Shown piece by piece: positions 38,417 to 47,384 of a stretch of DNA of 64,000 nt (position 1 is its first letter; every line of letters starts with the position of its first letter). The position numbers and the translations under genes were made by a program. Origin of the DNA: Paraburkholderia sp. SG-MS1 (GTDB lineage Bacteria; Pseudomonadota; Gammaproteobacteria; Burkholderiales; Burkholderiaceae); contig NZ_NPIH01000136.1 in NCBI RefSeq assembly GCF_012275575.1, forward strand, positions 19,686 through 83,685. The letters are read 5' to 3'. The notes under the pieces were generated by a model. It worked only from the letters and a program-made list of their open reading frames with translations. It did no database searches and was not told the DNA's origin.

Positions 38417-40257
38417 AAGTTTTCGACCGCTACCTCGGCGAGTCCGTCACGTTGCCGGACATGGTCGAGCCTGGGCGCTACCGGCTACTGCGACGTGCCA
38501 CGCTCAACGGCAGGATTGTGCTCGAAGACCACGCGCTCCTGATGAGCGACGGTTACGACCGTTGCATGCTCGATGGCAAACCGCATTACTTCAACGAGAG
38601 CGTGCGCCGAGCCGACGGCGATGCGGTTGCATCGCTGATTCTGCGTTCGGTACGCACACTGGCTGCGCAGTATCGCGCGACGCCCTCGATGCCGCCATCG
38701 CCGCTGTTTTCGGGCGAACTGGCGCATTCGGTGCGGCTTGATGACCGGGACCGCACGCTCAAACGTGTGATCGACGAAGGTCATCTCGCCGAGATCGCGC
38801 ACCGGCCGCGCTACGCAATGAAATACGAGGCGGAACTGAGCCAGATTCACCGCGTGCGGCGCATGGCTCCGAGGGCCGTCGAACATCTCGCTGCACACTC
38901 AGAGAACTGGCACAGCCAGAGCCTGTTCGGCGTGTCGCCCAAACGGCTGCTCGCGCTGCTCAGCGAGGACGATTGGTCTATCTACGAGAACAAAGTCTAC
39001 GCGCGCTTGCTCGATGAACTCGACGACTATCTGCGCTGGCGTCTCGCCGAGACCCGGCGGATCACGGAGCAGTACGAGGAGAGGCGCAAGCTCGAGCAGG
39101 CCGAGTACATTCATCATCGGCTACGCGAGCGTCTCTTCGAACTCTGGGGCGAAGCGATGGACCCGGCCGAGACGAAGCGTGGGCTGGATGATTCGCACGA
39201 TGCCCTAGCGGTTCTGCAAGACGCCAAGTTACATATCGGCATGCTCAGGCAGAGCGAGCTCTATCGGAACGTGCCGCGCGTGGCGCGCGTGCCCGCACAA
39301 TTGCGCCACACCAATATCCTCATGCACGACTCGCACTACCAGCATCTGCGCACGCTGTGGGGCAAGTATCGAACGCGGTCGAAGCAACAGGCCAGACCGG
39401 AGCAAGTTTTTGCGCACAACGTGGAGGCGCTCGGCGACTACGCACATTACTTGCGCATGATGGTGCATCGCGTGCTGTCGAACATGGCGCTGGTCGACGC
39501 GCGGCCGGACGCGGACACCATCGGCTTCACGTTCGGGCAGGCGCGGGGACGCGTATCGTTTGTCAATGCCGAAATCACGATCAATCTTGATGAACGCGCT
39601 CTGGTCATCGTTCCTACACTGACGGAACCGATTACACCCGCGGGCTTGATGAAGCCGGATGCGACCGGCCGGCTAGTCATCGCGTGTTTGCCTTCGAACT
39701 CACGGACCGACGTGCTGGAATACGTGCGTCCCAGTGCGGACAGTTGTGTGATCAACCCGTTCGACTTTTACGGGGAAGAGCGGATTACTTGGATTATCGA
39801 GCGATTCGTGTGGTTTCCCGTATTCGAGGCTTATGGACGGTTTCTCAGGCGAATTCCGCAAGAAGCGCTGAAGTGGTTTGCGCAAAAGGGATTGGGCACA
39901 GTACAGAACAATCAATGGAGAGTCGATGCTCCGTCTCGTGCCGGGGAACAAGAGGAACTGCTCAGGTGGCTGAACAATTCTTCGCTCAACGCGGAGAACA
40001 AGACGATGATTTCAAGAGCTGTGGCCCGCACCAACCTGCTTGGCTTATGCCGCCATTGCGGTGTGTCGGCGAAGTTCAAGCCTCGCAGCGGCGACTTCAC
40101 CGCGCAATGTGAATCATGCGGAACGCATTGGGGCATATATCGCCGCCGCGGACTGCGGATCGGTGAAATGGGTCTGGCATCCTGGCAGAACGAGCAATTT
40201 GAACGCGTTGGTTCATGGTCGAGTCAGTTCGACGTGGGACCGATTCACGAACCGTAG
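38413..40257 (+). CDS. DUF2357 (McrC-like) protein with C-terminal zinc ribbon
   Basis: A 614-residue protein. The DUF2357-type helical region includes WSIYENKVYARLLDELDDYLRW (EN-x-x-Y pattern). The C-terminal region holds CRHCG...CESCG, a zinc ribbon. DUF2357 proteins pair with McrB-like ATPases in place of McrC and usually carry a PD-(D/E)XK-type domain; I cannot place a clear D-ExK triad here, so nuclease activity is unproven. GTG 38413 is coupled to the preceding gene. It is the last gene of the operon. Confidence 0.75.
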   Translation: MKVFDRYLGESVTLPDMVEPGRYRLLRRATLNGRIVLEDHALLMSDGYDRCMLDGKPHYFNESVRRADGDAVASLILRSVRTLAAQYRATPSMPPSPLFSGELAHSVRLDDRDRTLKRVIDEGHLAEIAHRPRYAMKYEAELSQIHRVRRMAPRAVEHLAAHSENWHSQSLFGVSPKRLLALLSEDDWSIYENKVYARLLDELDDYLRWRLAETRRITEQYEERRKLEQAEYIHHRLRERLFELWGEAMDPAETKRGLDDSHDALAVLQDAKLHIGMLRQSELYRNVPRVARVPAQLRHTNILMHDSHYQHLRTLWGKYRTRSKQQARPEQVFAHNVEALGDYAHYLRMMVHRVLSNMALVDARPDADTIGFTFGQARGRVSFVNAEITINLDERALVIVPTLTEPITPAGLMKPDATGRLVIACLPSNSRTDVLEYVRPSADSCVINPFDFYGEERITWIIERFVWFPVFEAYGRFLRRIPQEALKWFAQKGLGTVQNNQWRVDAPSRAGEQEELLRWLNNSSLNAENKTMISRAVARTNLLGLCRHCGVSAKFKPRSGDFTAQCESCGTHWGIYRRRGLRIGEMGLASWQNEQFERVGSWSSQFDVGPIHEP

Positions 40258-40930
40258 GCCCCACGTCTCGAACAGATTCCTGCTGAAGTGGGAGCGTCTC
40301 GTCATTAACATTTGCCGTGGGCCACCTGCTGTGCCGGAGAAGCCAGTTTAATGACCGGACCGCTCAGCTAACGGCCTTTCGATCGCGAGCGATGCGACCG
40401 TTTGGGAATCGGTCGAACTCGGCCAAACGTCTCTGTCGCGTCAATCAATGTTGACAACGACGAGCCTCGCGCTTTGTGCAATTCGACAAAAAAATATGGG
40501 CGCTACCAAGGGGCGGCAATTACTTCAACGAAAGTGGTTGCCGCCCTCACGCGCTGTATCTTCAGCGCAAACGCTCACGAGTATGTACCGGCCCGGTTCT
40601 GTCCGGATTTCGCCTCATGCTCCGGGAGCCGCCTCGCATTGCTTTTGCCATTGTGCCGTCTGTTCCAGCGTTGGCGAGTTGGTGAAGGTCCCCGTCTCCT
40701 TATGAAATTCATCGTGGTGGCGTTGAACGCACGCTGAGACTGCGGCGGAACGCGCCTTGGGCGTCTGAGTTGGCCTGAAGTTGTGCGTTTGCATGCGCAT
40801 TGAGTTCCGCCTGTGCGGCAAACTCGTCTGCCGTCTGCCGTCCGCTGACGGACGCCGTGGTCGTAGGTAGCCACCGCTCGCATTCGACATCGAGATCAGG
40901 CTGCCCGTCCGGTCACCGTTCAGGTCGCTG
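40258..40930. other. Gap with degraded sequence between two island modules
   Basis: About 670 bases with no convincing gene. On the minus strand a protein-like stretch (SQEAWIATTSNWITNPAGD) runs from ~41000 down to ~40850 but is broken by a TAG just upstream (near 41022) and has no domain I recognise. This looks like the remains of a lost gene at the junction of the TerY-P operon and the ICE-type module. Confidence 0.4.
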
Positions 40931-41434
40931 TCAACGGCATCGCCAGCCGGATTGGTAATCCAGTTGCTCGTCGTCGCAATCCAGGCTTCCTGGCTCACGG
41001 TCAGCGTCGAACCCGACAGCTAGTGGTTGCGGATGGGACAGCCCGAGTAGTCGGGATAACCCGCGTCGCCTAAGATCACGCCATTGCCCTGGATAACAGG
41101 CATGAACAGTCACAGGCGGGCACTGCGGTGCATTGCGGGAAACCAGCTGCTCGATCAGCTCGATGGTGGTGTGCGAGCGATTCCATTCGGTAACCACGAC
41201 GATGCGCGAGCCGTCCGGCATCGGGTAGACCGACAGCAGGCGTAGTCCGGCCGCGATCGACAGGTCGTTCTGCGCCCCGTCGTCGTCGGACAAGATGCCC
41301 CAGTCGCCAGCAATATGTCGCAGCATGACGCTGATGACGGGAATCTGGTTGGCGCGCAGTCGCTTCAGGGCTTCGGGCGTGACCAGCATCCGGCCTAGAT
41401 GAAACAACGGTTTGAGACGGTTGGTGTTGCTCAT
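40931..41434 (-). CDS. Small ICE/plasmid-associated protein, C-terminus probably altered
   Basis: A 167-residue frame. Residues ~8-85 (LFHLGRMLVTPEALKRL, RHIAGDWGILSDDDGAQND, RLLSVYP, SRIVVVTEWNRSHTTIEL) match a common ~95-residue protein of integrative elements and plasmids, usually called plasmid-related protein and of unknown role. The remaining ~80 residues look like an out-of-frame run through unrelated DNA (Arg/Cys/Pro-rich), and the protein-like stretch noted in the gap lies in another frame. The gene has therefore probably lost its native end. Confidence 0.55.
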   Translation of the reverse strand: MSNTNRLKPLFHLGRMLVTPEALKRLRANQIPVISVMLRHIAGDWGILSDDDGAQNDLSIAAGLRLLSVYPMPDGSRIVVVTEWNRSHTTIELIEQLVSRNAPQCPPVTVHACYPGQWRDLRRRGLSRLLGLSHPQPLAVGFDADREPGSLDCDDEQLDYQSGWRCR

Positions 41435-41536
41435 GGGGATGACTCCGGAATCAGGACGAGTACGGGCCTCCGGAAAAACCGGATGCGTGATCGCAGAATG
41501 TGAAGGAAGGGAGAACGGGCGCAGGACGCGCCCGGT

Positions 41537-42472
41537 TTATGCCGTCGGGTCGATAAGCAGCTTGCGCAGGGCAGCCGCCTTGGCCTGGGAGCAGCCAAGG
41601 CGCTTACGAATACTCGTGACGGTGGGACGCAGGAGACCGGCCTCGATGTCGCGACGCAGCTTCGTGACTTCGGTTTCGGGTTCGGTCACGGCAGGAACGA
41701 TAGCCACGATAGAAACGTCAGCCATAGTCACGTCGGGCACATCGGTCGTGACTACGGGTACCGGGTCGCGACGATCCGTGTCGGGAGACCTGCCGTGCGT
41801 CAGCAGCGCGATGCACCACAGCAGGCAGGCCATGCCTTCGAGAACGGCCGCGAACACGAGACTCGTGAGCAGTTCGAGCCGGGCATCCACGACGCCTCGC
41901 AGCACGGCCATCCGTGCCGTGACTGGGTCGTTACGGGCGGCGTCACGATGCGAGGCGTTACTGTCTTCAATGGCCTTATACCGCCGCACGTCGGTCACTT
42001 CCGCGTCGAGTGCATCGAGCCGGGCAGCCAGCGAGGTTCGTCGTACTCGTAGCGTCGGGCAGTCACGGATGCAGTGCTGCGCATCGGCGACGGCCAGACC
42101 GGCCGCAACGGATGCGCGCTCCGCCATGACGGCCGTCAGTGACCGGTGAGGCGGCGCCCTGGCGATGGATACGGCCGACATCCGCATCTCGCCCGCATGC
42201 GACTGCGACAGCAGGAAGAACGTCGCATGTCCCCACGATGCGGCAGCCATGCAGCCGAGCCACAGCAGCGTACCGATACCGCGCACCGCGAACGGCGCGG
42301 ACCGGCATAGCGCGGGCAGCAGGTGAGCGCCGCCGATCAGCACGACGCTCACTGCGACCCACACCAGCCGCTCCGACAGCCACCCGCCGCGCTGCCAGCC
42401 GGCGATGACCGACATGCAGACGGCGGTGGAGGTTGCCGCGACAGCCAGAGCGAATGCCGGACGGTGGGTCAT
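41537..42472 (-). CDS. Membrane protein with helix-turn-helix-like tail, copy 2
   Basis: A 311-residue paralogue of the protein at 18347-19417. It shares the same order of hydrophobic segments (VIAGWQRGG; LVWVAVSVVLIGGAHLL; GIGTLLWLGCMAAASWGHATFFL; LLTSLVFAAVLEGMACLLW), the HCIRDCPTLRVRRTSLAARLDALDAEV segment, and the tail IEAGLLRPTVTSIRKRLGCSQAKAAAL. Its start overlaps the stop of the upstream gene (ATGA). Function unknown; co-occurrence with element replication or recombination genes in both copies suggests a mobile-element housekeeping role. Confidence 0.7.
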   Translation of the reverse strand: MTHRPAFALAVAATSTAVCMSVIAGWQRGGWLSERLVWVAVSVVLIGGAHLLPALCRSAPFAVRGIGTLLWLGCMAAASWGHATFFLLSQSHAGEMRMSAVSIARAPPHRSLTAVMAERASVAAGLAVADAQHCIRDCPTLRVRRTSLAARLDALDAEVTDVRRYKAIEDSNASHRDAARNDPVTARMAVLRGVVDARLELLTSLVFAAVLEGMACLLWCIALLTHGRSPDTDRRDPVPVVTTDVPDVTMADVSIVAIVPAVTEPETEVTKLRRDIEAGLLRPTVTSIRKRLGCSQAKAAALRKLLIDPTA

Positions 42473-43395
42473 GCGGCCTTCCCGCCGAGGAATGCGGCGC
42501 GCTGATCCAGCCGGTCTTTCAGACTGGATGCCGCGGGCTTTCCGCCAGCATTGGTATTGACGTTGTCATCACCGCAGCCATGATCGTCACGGGACGGGGC
42601 CGGATAGAACTCGTCCGAGACTGCCGCGCCGTCCTCGATTCTGTCCTCGAACGCGCCGTTACCGAAGCCGGCCCGCGCGGCGGTATCGAGAGCGACTTGG
42701 TCGAATCCGGCCGCACGACGTCGCGCATCAAGCTCACGCGCTTCGCTGATTGCTGTTTCGAGCGAACCGCCGGCGCGCACGCCGAGATCGACGTAATAGA
42801 TGGCCGAACGGTAGCTCTGCGTCGTGGACTTGCCACGCAGCTTCAGTTCGAGCGGCATACAGGCGAGCAGGTTGCCCGATACGGCAGCGAAGTAATGCAG
42901 GCGCGCGGCGAGCGTGCGGATCGAGTTGTACGAGGTGGTGCGGAAGATGAACGAGCCAAGTTCGTCTTCGTTGCCGATCAACACATTGAGTCGGCCGTAG
43001 GGCTTGCAGGCGCCGCCCTGGCCGAACGCGCAGCCGTCCGGCGACGGGCACGGCAGTGCCTCGATGCCGGCGTCCGTGGCGCGCCGGCAGGTTTCGCCGT
43101 TACCGACGCAGACAGGCCGCCCCGTCTCGCGGTCGAAACACGAATATTCGGCGCGCAGGTTCAGGTCCGGGTCGGCAAAGAGGAACCGTACGGGGAGCGC
43201 CCGCAGCTTGCCGGTGGTGGCCTTGCGCAGCGTCTCATTGAGCGGATGCAGCAGCCAGCCGTCGCGGCTCTGGATCTGGGTCGTGAGAGTGAACTGGTCA
43301 TCGCGCTCGGGCAGCCGCTTGCCATTCTTCTCGGTGACGCGCCCAATAGAAATCCGCCCGATGACGGGCGGGGTGATGCTCAGGCCTTTCAACAT
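42469..43395 (-). CDS. Recombination-directionality-factor-like (hydrolase or metal-binding) protein of ICEs
   Basis: A 308-residue protein. ITPPVIGRISIGRV at the start and the Cys cluster CFDRETGRPVCVGNG...CPSPDGCAFGQGG, followed by FRTTSYNSIRTLAARL, match a protein family found next to YqaJ and DUF932 genes in integrative elements. The Cys residues could bind zinc. The exact role is not established; some members are annotated as recombination directionality factors. Confidence 0.72.
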   Translation of the reverse strand: MLKGLSITPPVIGRISIGRVTEKNGKRLPERDDQFTLTTQIQSRDGWLLHPLNETLRKATTGKLRALPVRFLFADPDLNLRAEYSCFDRETGRPVCVGNGETCRRATDAGIEALPCPSPDGCAFGQGGACKPYGRLNVLIGNEDELGSFIFRTTSYNSIRTLAARLHYFAAVSGNLLACMPLELKLRGKSTTQSYRSAIYYVDLGVRAGGSLETAISEARELDARRRAAGFDQVALDTAARAGFGNGAFEDRIEDGAAVSDEFYPAPSRDDHGCGDDNVNTNAGGKPAASSLKDRLDQRAAFLGGKAA

Positions 43396-43463
43396 GGACT
43401 TCTCCTGTATATGTAAGCAGCTGGAAATGAAGCGAGAGAGGGTGAAGCAGCACCGTCAGGAAT

Positions 43464-44459
43464 TCAGGTGTTCACGAGAAACCGGCGCGAACCCGGTTTT
43501 GTGATGGCGTACTGCGCGGCAAGCGCGGGGTGGTCGGCCAGCAGCCGTTGCAGATCGATGGCAGCGCCGTCCCGGCTCCGTCTGAACGACACCGCACCCG
43601 TCTCGAACTCGGCCCGGTCGGCCTCGCCCATCGCCTGCTGGATGGTCTGCTTCAGCTTCGATTCGACGACCTGCCGGTTCTCGATCTCGGCGCGCACGGC
43701 GACCAGATCGGAGAACGTGGCCGAGAGCGACCTGTCGCCCGTGAAATCGACCGTGCCGCCTGCGCCCGGATACAGGCAGCGCAGCGCGCGATCCGCCGAG
43801 TCCGAGCCGTCGGCGGGCGGCGGCGTACCGGTTTCGACGTGACGCCAGAAGGCCGCTTCGAGTTCGATCAGCCGTGCGATCAGTGCGTCGTCGCGCATCA
43901 CCCGATGCACTTCGAGCTTCTGGCCGCAAAGCAGCACGGCTACATCGGCCGCCTGTCTGCCCGTGACCGCGAGCTGGTGCTGGACCTGCAATTGCACGTA
44001 CTCGGGCACACCGTCACGCCAGAGTCGCGCGCCGAACTCGCCCGCCGTCTTGCATTCGAGAAGTTGCACGTCGCAGTTCCCCACGACTTCACGATCGATA
44101 TTGGCGAGCATGAACGGTATCGTCGGATGCTGGAGCACGGCATTGACCTTCCGTATGCGGTGGCCGGTTTGACGGGTGTAGGACGCGGCAACGATGGGCT
44201 CGAGCAGCGTGCCCCAGTACACGGGCTCGGTCGTATCGTTCGCGTCGGGCTTCGGCAGGTTCGCATCGAGGCCCACTTTGATCATCCACAGTTCGATCGG
44301 GCTCATGTACGGCGACAGTCCCACGGCTGCGGCTGCATCCGAGCCACCGATCCCGTTCTTTCTCGCCGATAACCAGTCCTCGCGCGAAAGCGATTTCGTT
44401 TCCACGAGCCGCAACGCGGGCCGGGGCCGGCTGCGCCGGGAAGATTCAGGCAAAGCCAT
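43464..44459 (-). CDS. YqaJ-type viral recombinase (lambda-exonuclease-like)
   Basis: A 331-residue exonuclease. The YqaJ domain covers ~25-190: ARKNGIGGSDAAAAVGLSPY, EPVYWGTLLEPIVAASY (catalytic E), MLANIDREVVG (D), LLECKTAG (ExK) and VPEYVQLQVQHQLAVTG. The complete E-D-ExK set suggests activity. Such 5'-3' exonucleases work with annealing proteins in phage or ICE recombination. GGAGG seven bases before ATG 44459 supports that start over a TTG two codons upstream. Confidence 0.9.
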   Translation of the reverse strand: MALPESSRRSRPRPALRLVETKSLSREDWLSARKNGIGGSDAAAAVGLSPYMSPIELWMIKVGLDANLPKPDANDTTEPVYWGTLLEPIVAASYTRQTGHRIRKVNAVLQHPTIPFMLANIDREVVGNCDVQLLECKTAGEFGARLWRDGVPEYVQLQVQHQLAVTGRQAADVAVLLCGQKLEVHRVMRDDALIARLIELEAAFWRHVETGTPPPADGSDSADRALRCLYPGAGGTVDFTGDRSLSATFSDLVAVRAEIENRQVVESKLKQTIQQAMGEADRAEFETGAVSFRRSRDGAAIDLQRLLADHPALAAQYAITKPGSRRFLVNT

Positions 44460-44531
44460 TTGCAACCTCCGGAAAGCAGAAGGCCCGGCGGGAAGATCCC
44501 GCCCGGGCCGTATGACGTCATGGACATGGGT

Positions 44532-45497
44532 TCAGGCAACCAGCTTTATCGCCTCGTCCCACGCGCGCTGCTTGATTACATTGCCAGCGCCGAACCAGGC
44601 GGCGTCGCGCCGGTTATCGTCGTTGCGTGCACGGCGGTGATGGTCCACGTATTCGGTAATCGAATTCACCAAACCCCATGCCGTGTTCGATGCAGACTCC
44701 AACGTAGCGCCCTTGCCGCGACCGGCATACAGGGACTGCACCGCTCTGATTGCGCTGTCGTTGGTGGCTGGCATCGGCACTCCTGAACTGGCGTGGGACG
44801 TCAGCACGCGGCGGAAGAACGCCTCGGCAGTTGTGTCGCTCACCTTGCGATCTGCCAGGGCTTTCATGCGCACCATGAAGCCGTCCCATGACGAAATCGC
44901 GATGCCGAGTTGACGCTTGACGGCTTGAGCGTCGAACTGCGAGCGGTGTGGGACCTTCACCGCACCAGCCGAATCACCGAGGGCGATCTGCAGTGTGTTG
45001 TTGCACACGACGCGAACGGACGTAAATTGGGCGGTGGTCGCGAGCGTGCCGTCGCAGGCGGTGGCAAGCAGCAGGTAGGCGTTTACCTCGTCGCGGCCCT
45101 TGAGCGAGACGGACTGGCCTGTACGGGCGAGTGCCCACAGTTTTTTGCCGTTTTTGAGCGTACCAGCGGTCTGTAGTTCGAAGCCGCCGACTTCGGTGAG
45201 GTCGCGATAGAACTCCAGGATTTCGCGCGGCTGCACCACGGCATAGCGCGATGAAACGACGCTCAGGGGAGCTTTTGTGTCGGAGCGGTATAGCACGCGC
45301 TGTTCGGGAAACGCGTGGATCGAGCCGAGGCTTGAACCGGCTTGTCCAGCGACAAAACGAACGTCGGCCGACTCGATCGTCCAGTCCATGCCGGCCTGTT
45401 TCTGCCATATCTCAATCGGCTGTTTCGGCGAAAGGGGATTGCCGAGGCCATGCCACGGCGTGTCGCCAACATAGGCCATTGATTGAACCAGGTGCAT
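44532..45497 (-). CDS. DUF932 domain protein
   Basis: A 321-residue protein. SMAYVGDTPWHGLGNPL at the start, RYAVVQPREILEFYRDL, VRVVCNNTLQIAL and TAWGLVNSITEYVDHHRRAR near the end are the usual DUF932 segments. DUF932 proteins are common on plasmids and ICEs (e.g. phage/plasmid-like TIGR03299 group) and have no known activity. TGGAGG lies before ATG 45497. It is upstream of the YqaJ gene in the same operon. Confidence 0.88.
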   Translation of the reverse strand: MHLVQSMAYVGDTPWHGLGNPLSPKQPIEIWQKQAGMDWTIESADVRFVAGQAGSSLGSIHAFPEQRVLYRSDTKAPLSVVSSRYAVVQPREILEFYRDLTEVGGFELQTAGTLKNGKKLWALARTGQSVSLKGRDEVNAYLLLATACDGTLATTAQFTSVRVVCNNTLQIALGDSAGAVKVPHRSQFDAQAVKRQLGIAISSWDGFMVRMKALADRKVSDTTAEAFFRRVLTSHASSGVPMPATNDSAIRAVQSLYAGRGKGATLESASNTAWGLVNSITEYVDHHRRARNDDNRRDAAWFGAGNVIKQRAWDEAIKLVA

Positions 45498-45601
45498 TTG
45501 AAACCTCCAGAGAAGTGCATAAAGCCCAGCACACGGCCGGGCATCAGGGGAAACAGCAGGGAAAGATCGGGAAAATCGGAGAGGGGGAAATGGAAACCGG
45601 A

Positions 45602-46135
45602 TCAGTCCGGCTGGATCGAGAATGTGTGTCCGCAGGCGCGGCAGCGCCAGTTGTCGAGCACGTTCCGGTCGATGGTTTCGCCAAGTGCTGCGCCCGTCGC
45701 GCAGCCCGCAGCTGCGCCGGCCAGGCCCGCGATGATTGCGCCGGCAATGCTGCCGCACAGAACGCCGAAGGGGCCGCCGAGCGTGCCGGCCGCCGCGCCA
45801 ATCTCTGCGCCGGACAGGGCTGCAGCGGCCGCGCTGGTGCCGCCGGCGGTGGCGCCGATTGCACCACCGATGCGTCGCGCAATGTGGCGCGGCTCCGTAC
45901 GGAATGACTCACACGCCGAACAGACGTAGATCATCTCGCCTGTATCGGGGCGATAGCGGGGGAGTTCACGGCCGAACGGTACTGGCGACTCGTCGGGAAA
46001 CTCCGGGCTGCGCAGGCGCATTTGTTCCAGAAGCCATTCGTCTTCGTCGTCCTCGTCGTGTGGAGGGTAGGGCGGGCGGCGATCAGGCACGGCAGGTCGA
46101 CTTTCGCCGGACGTGGCCGGCGTAGCAACCGACAC
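45602..46135 (-). CDS. Hypothetical protein with glycine-zipper segment between two Cys pairs
   Basis: A 177-residue protein. An acidic N-terminus (HDEDDEDEWLLEQMRL) is followed by a CSAC pair, then ~65 residues of Gly/Ala-rich hydrophobic sequence (AIGATAGGTSAAAAALSGAEIGAAAGTLGG...) like a glycine zipper, and a CRACGH pair near the end. The two Cys pairs could form one zinc site around a membrane-inserting hairpin. The start is a GTG at 46135; an internal ATG is possible. No function assigned. Confidence 0.6.
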   Translation of the reverse strand: MSVATPATSGESRPAVPDRRPPYPPHDEDDEDEWLLEQMRLRSPEFPDESPVPFGRELPRYRPDTGEMIYVCSACESFRTEPRHIARRIGGAIGATAGGTSAAAAALSGAEIGAAAGTLGGPFGVLCGSIAGAIIAGLAGAAAGCATGAALGETIDRNVLDNWRCRACGHTFSIQPD

Positions 46136-46211
46136 ACATCGTCCATAGCGCGCCGAGGGCGAAGCATGTCACGAAGGCGATCAGATATTCGAGGGGAGGA
46201 GTGGGAAGCAT
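46083..46211 (-). CDS. Small single-span membrane protein (42 aa)
   Basis: A 42-residue protein, MLPTPPLEYLIAFVTCFALGALW followed by a Cys-containing basic tail (CVGCYAGHVRRKSTCRA). One membrane segment is clear. GGAG precedes ATG 46211 at good spacing. It overlaps the start of the downstream glycine-zipper gene in another frame, which suggests translational coupling. No homologue is known to me. Confidence 0.45.
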   Translation of the reverse strand: MLPTPPLEYLIAFVTCFALGALWTMCVGCYAGHVRRKSTCRA

Positions 46212-46388
46212 CACTAGACTCCATGAAGGAGGTGCGCCGGAGCGAAATCGCAGGGGCGGAGCGGCAAGTTGCTGCCATGCTCGGAGCGGTGATATAGGTT
46301 TCAGATTTCTTTGAGTGTGACCTAGGGATACATGCACGCCTCAAAGTGTGACCGTTATTAGCGCAAACTGGAATTCGTTTGGGATAGT

Positions 46389-46421
46389 GGATACCGTATC
46401 AAAATGATAGCCATGGTATCC
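46389..46421. promoter_or_regulatory. Inverted-repeat operator in front of the WYL regulator gene
   Basis: GGATACC (46389-46395) and GGTATCC (46415-46421) are exact inverted repeats, and between them TATCA-AAA-TGATA (46397-46409) forms a second one. The cluster lies 64 bases before the regulator start. BrxR-type WYL proteins bind inverted repeats at their own promoters, so this is a natural candidate operator. Confidence 0.55.
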
Positions 46422-46484
46422 TTTCTCAAAATTCGCGCAAAACGTCCGTTACTTATGGGCGTCGAGCCCAAATTGAGAGGGACC

Positions 46485-47384
46485 ATGATCGAAGCCTCCG
46501 GGGTGTCGCAAACGCAGCGCGAGCGACTGGCATTTCTAGAATTGCGGGCCTTTTTCACCGGAGAGCTCCGGCGAAGTGATATTGAAGCGCGTTTTGGTAT
46601 CAAGCCCGCTGCCGCATCTCGCGATCTGAGCGTCTACCGAGGAGTCGCCGCGGACAACTTGGCTTACGACGCAGTCGCCCGCTGTTACCGGCCCACAGAT
46701 CGGTTCAAGCCTGTCTATGAATTTCGTACGGAACGTGTGCTGGCTTGGCTGCTAAACGGCTTCGGGGATGGGCTCGAATTGGGTCTAAGGCAAGCCGCAC
46801 CATGCGAGGGGCCGGGGCAACTTATACGACCGGACATGGGAGTCCTTGCGACCATCACGCGAGCCCTGTGCGCGAAGCGTCCGGTCCGTATTAACTACCT
46901 GTCTTTATCGTCCGGAGCGAAGCGCCGCGACATCGTGCCCGTCGCATTGGCTGACAATGGTTTGCGCTGGCACGTTCGCTCGTTTGACCGCGAGTGCCAG
47001 CGGTTTTCCGATTTCGTGCTAACTCGCATCACCAAGGCGCAAGAGTTGAGCTCTGAGGCCGAACCGCGTGAGCTCTTGGCGGCTGACGAACAATGGACGC
47101 GGATCGTGGATATGGAGCTAGTGCCGCATCCTGGGGCCCAATGGCCTAAGGCGATTGAGGCCGACTATGCCATGAGCGACGGCGTGTTGCGTATTAAGAC
47201 GCGCGCGGCTCTGGCGGGGTACTTGCTGCGTCGTTGGTCCATAGATTCGAGCCCGGACCATCAGATGGACCCGGCATCTCACCATCTGTGGCTTCGTAAT
47301 ACTCCCACGCTCTATGGCGTTGAAAGCGCGGCTATGGCGCCAGGCGTTGCAGTTGTGTCGGAAGTGAAAGGTGCGCTCGTATGA
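46485..47384 (+). CDS. WYL-domain transcriptional regulator, BrxR/CapW type
   Basis: A 299-residue repressor. The N-terminal winged helix includes LAFLELRAFFTGELRRSDIEARFGIKPAAASRDLSVY. The WYL domain has VRINYLSLSSGAKRRDIVPVALADNGLRWHVRSFDRE, close to BrxR and CapW, which bind nucleotide ligands and repress BREX or CBASS operons. GAGAGGGA before ATG 46485 decides the start; upstream ATGs fall in or near the inverted-repeat operator. Its stop overlaps the next ATG by four bases, so it heads the whole 46485-59101 unit. Confidence 0.88.
   Translation: MIEASGVSQTQRERLAFLELRAFFTGELRRSDIEARFGIKPAAASRDLSVYRGVAADNLAYDAVARCYRPTDRFKPVYEFRTERVLAWLLNGFGDGLELGLRQAAPCEGPGQLIRPDMGVLATITRALCAKRPVRINYLSLSSGAKRRDIVPVALADNGLRWHVRSFDRECQRFSDFVLTRITKAQELSSEAEPRELLAADEQWTRIVDMELVPHPGAQWPKAIEADYAMSDGVLRIKTRAALAGYLLRRWSIDSSPDHQMDPASHHLWLRNTPTLYGVESAAMAPGVAVVSEVKGALV

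Noticed and set aside
40850..41020. Minus-strand protein-like stretch as a gene
   Set aside because: Interrupted by a stop, no start or ribosome site, no recognisable family; reported only as degraded sequence.
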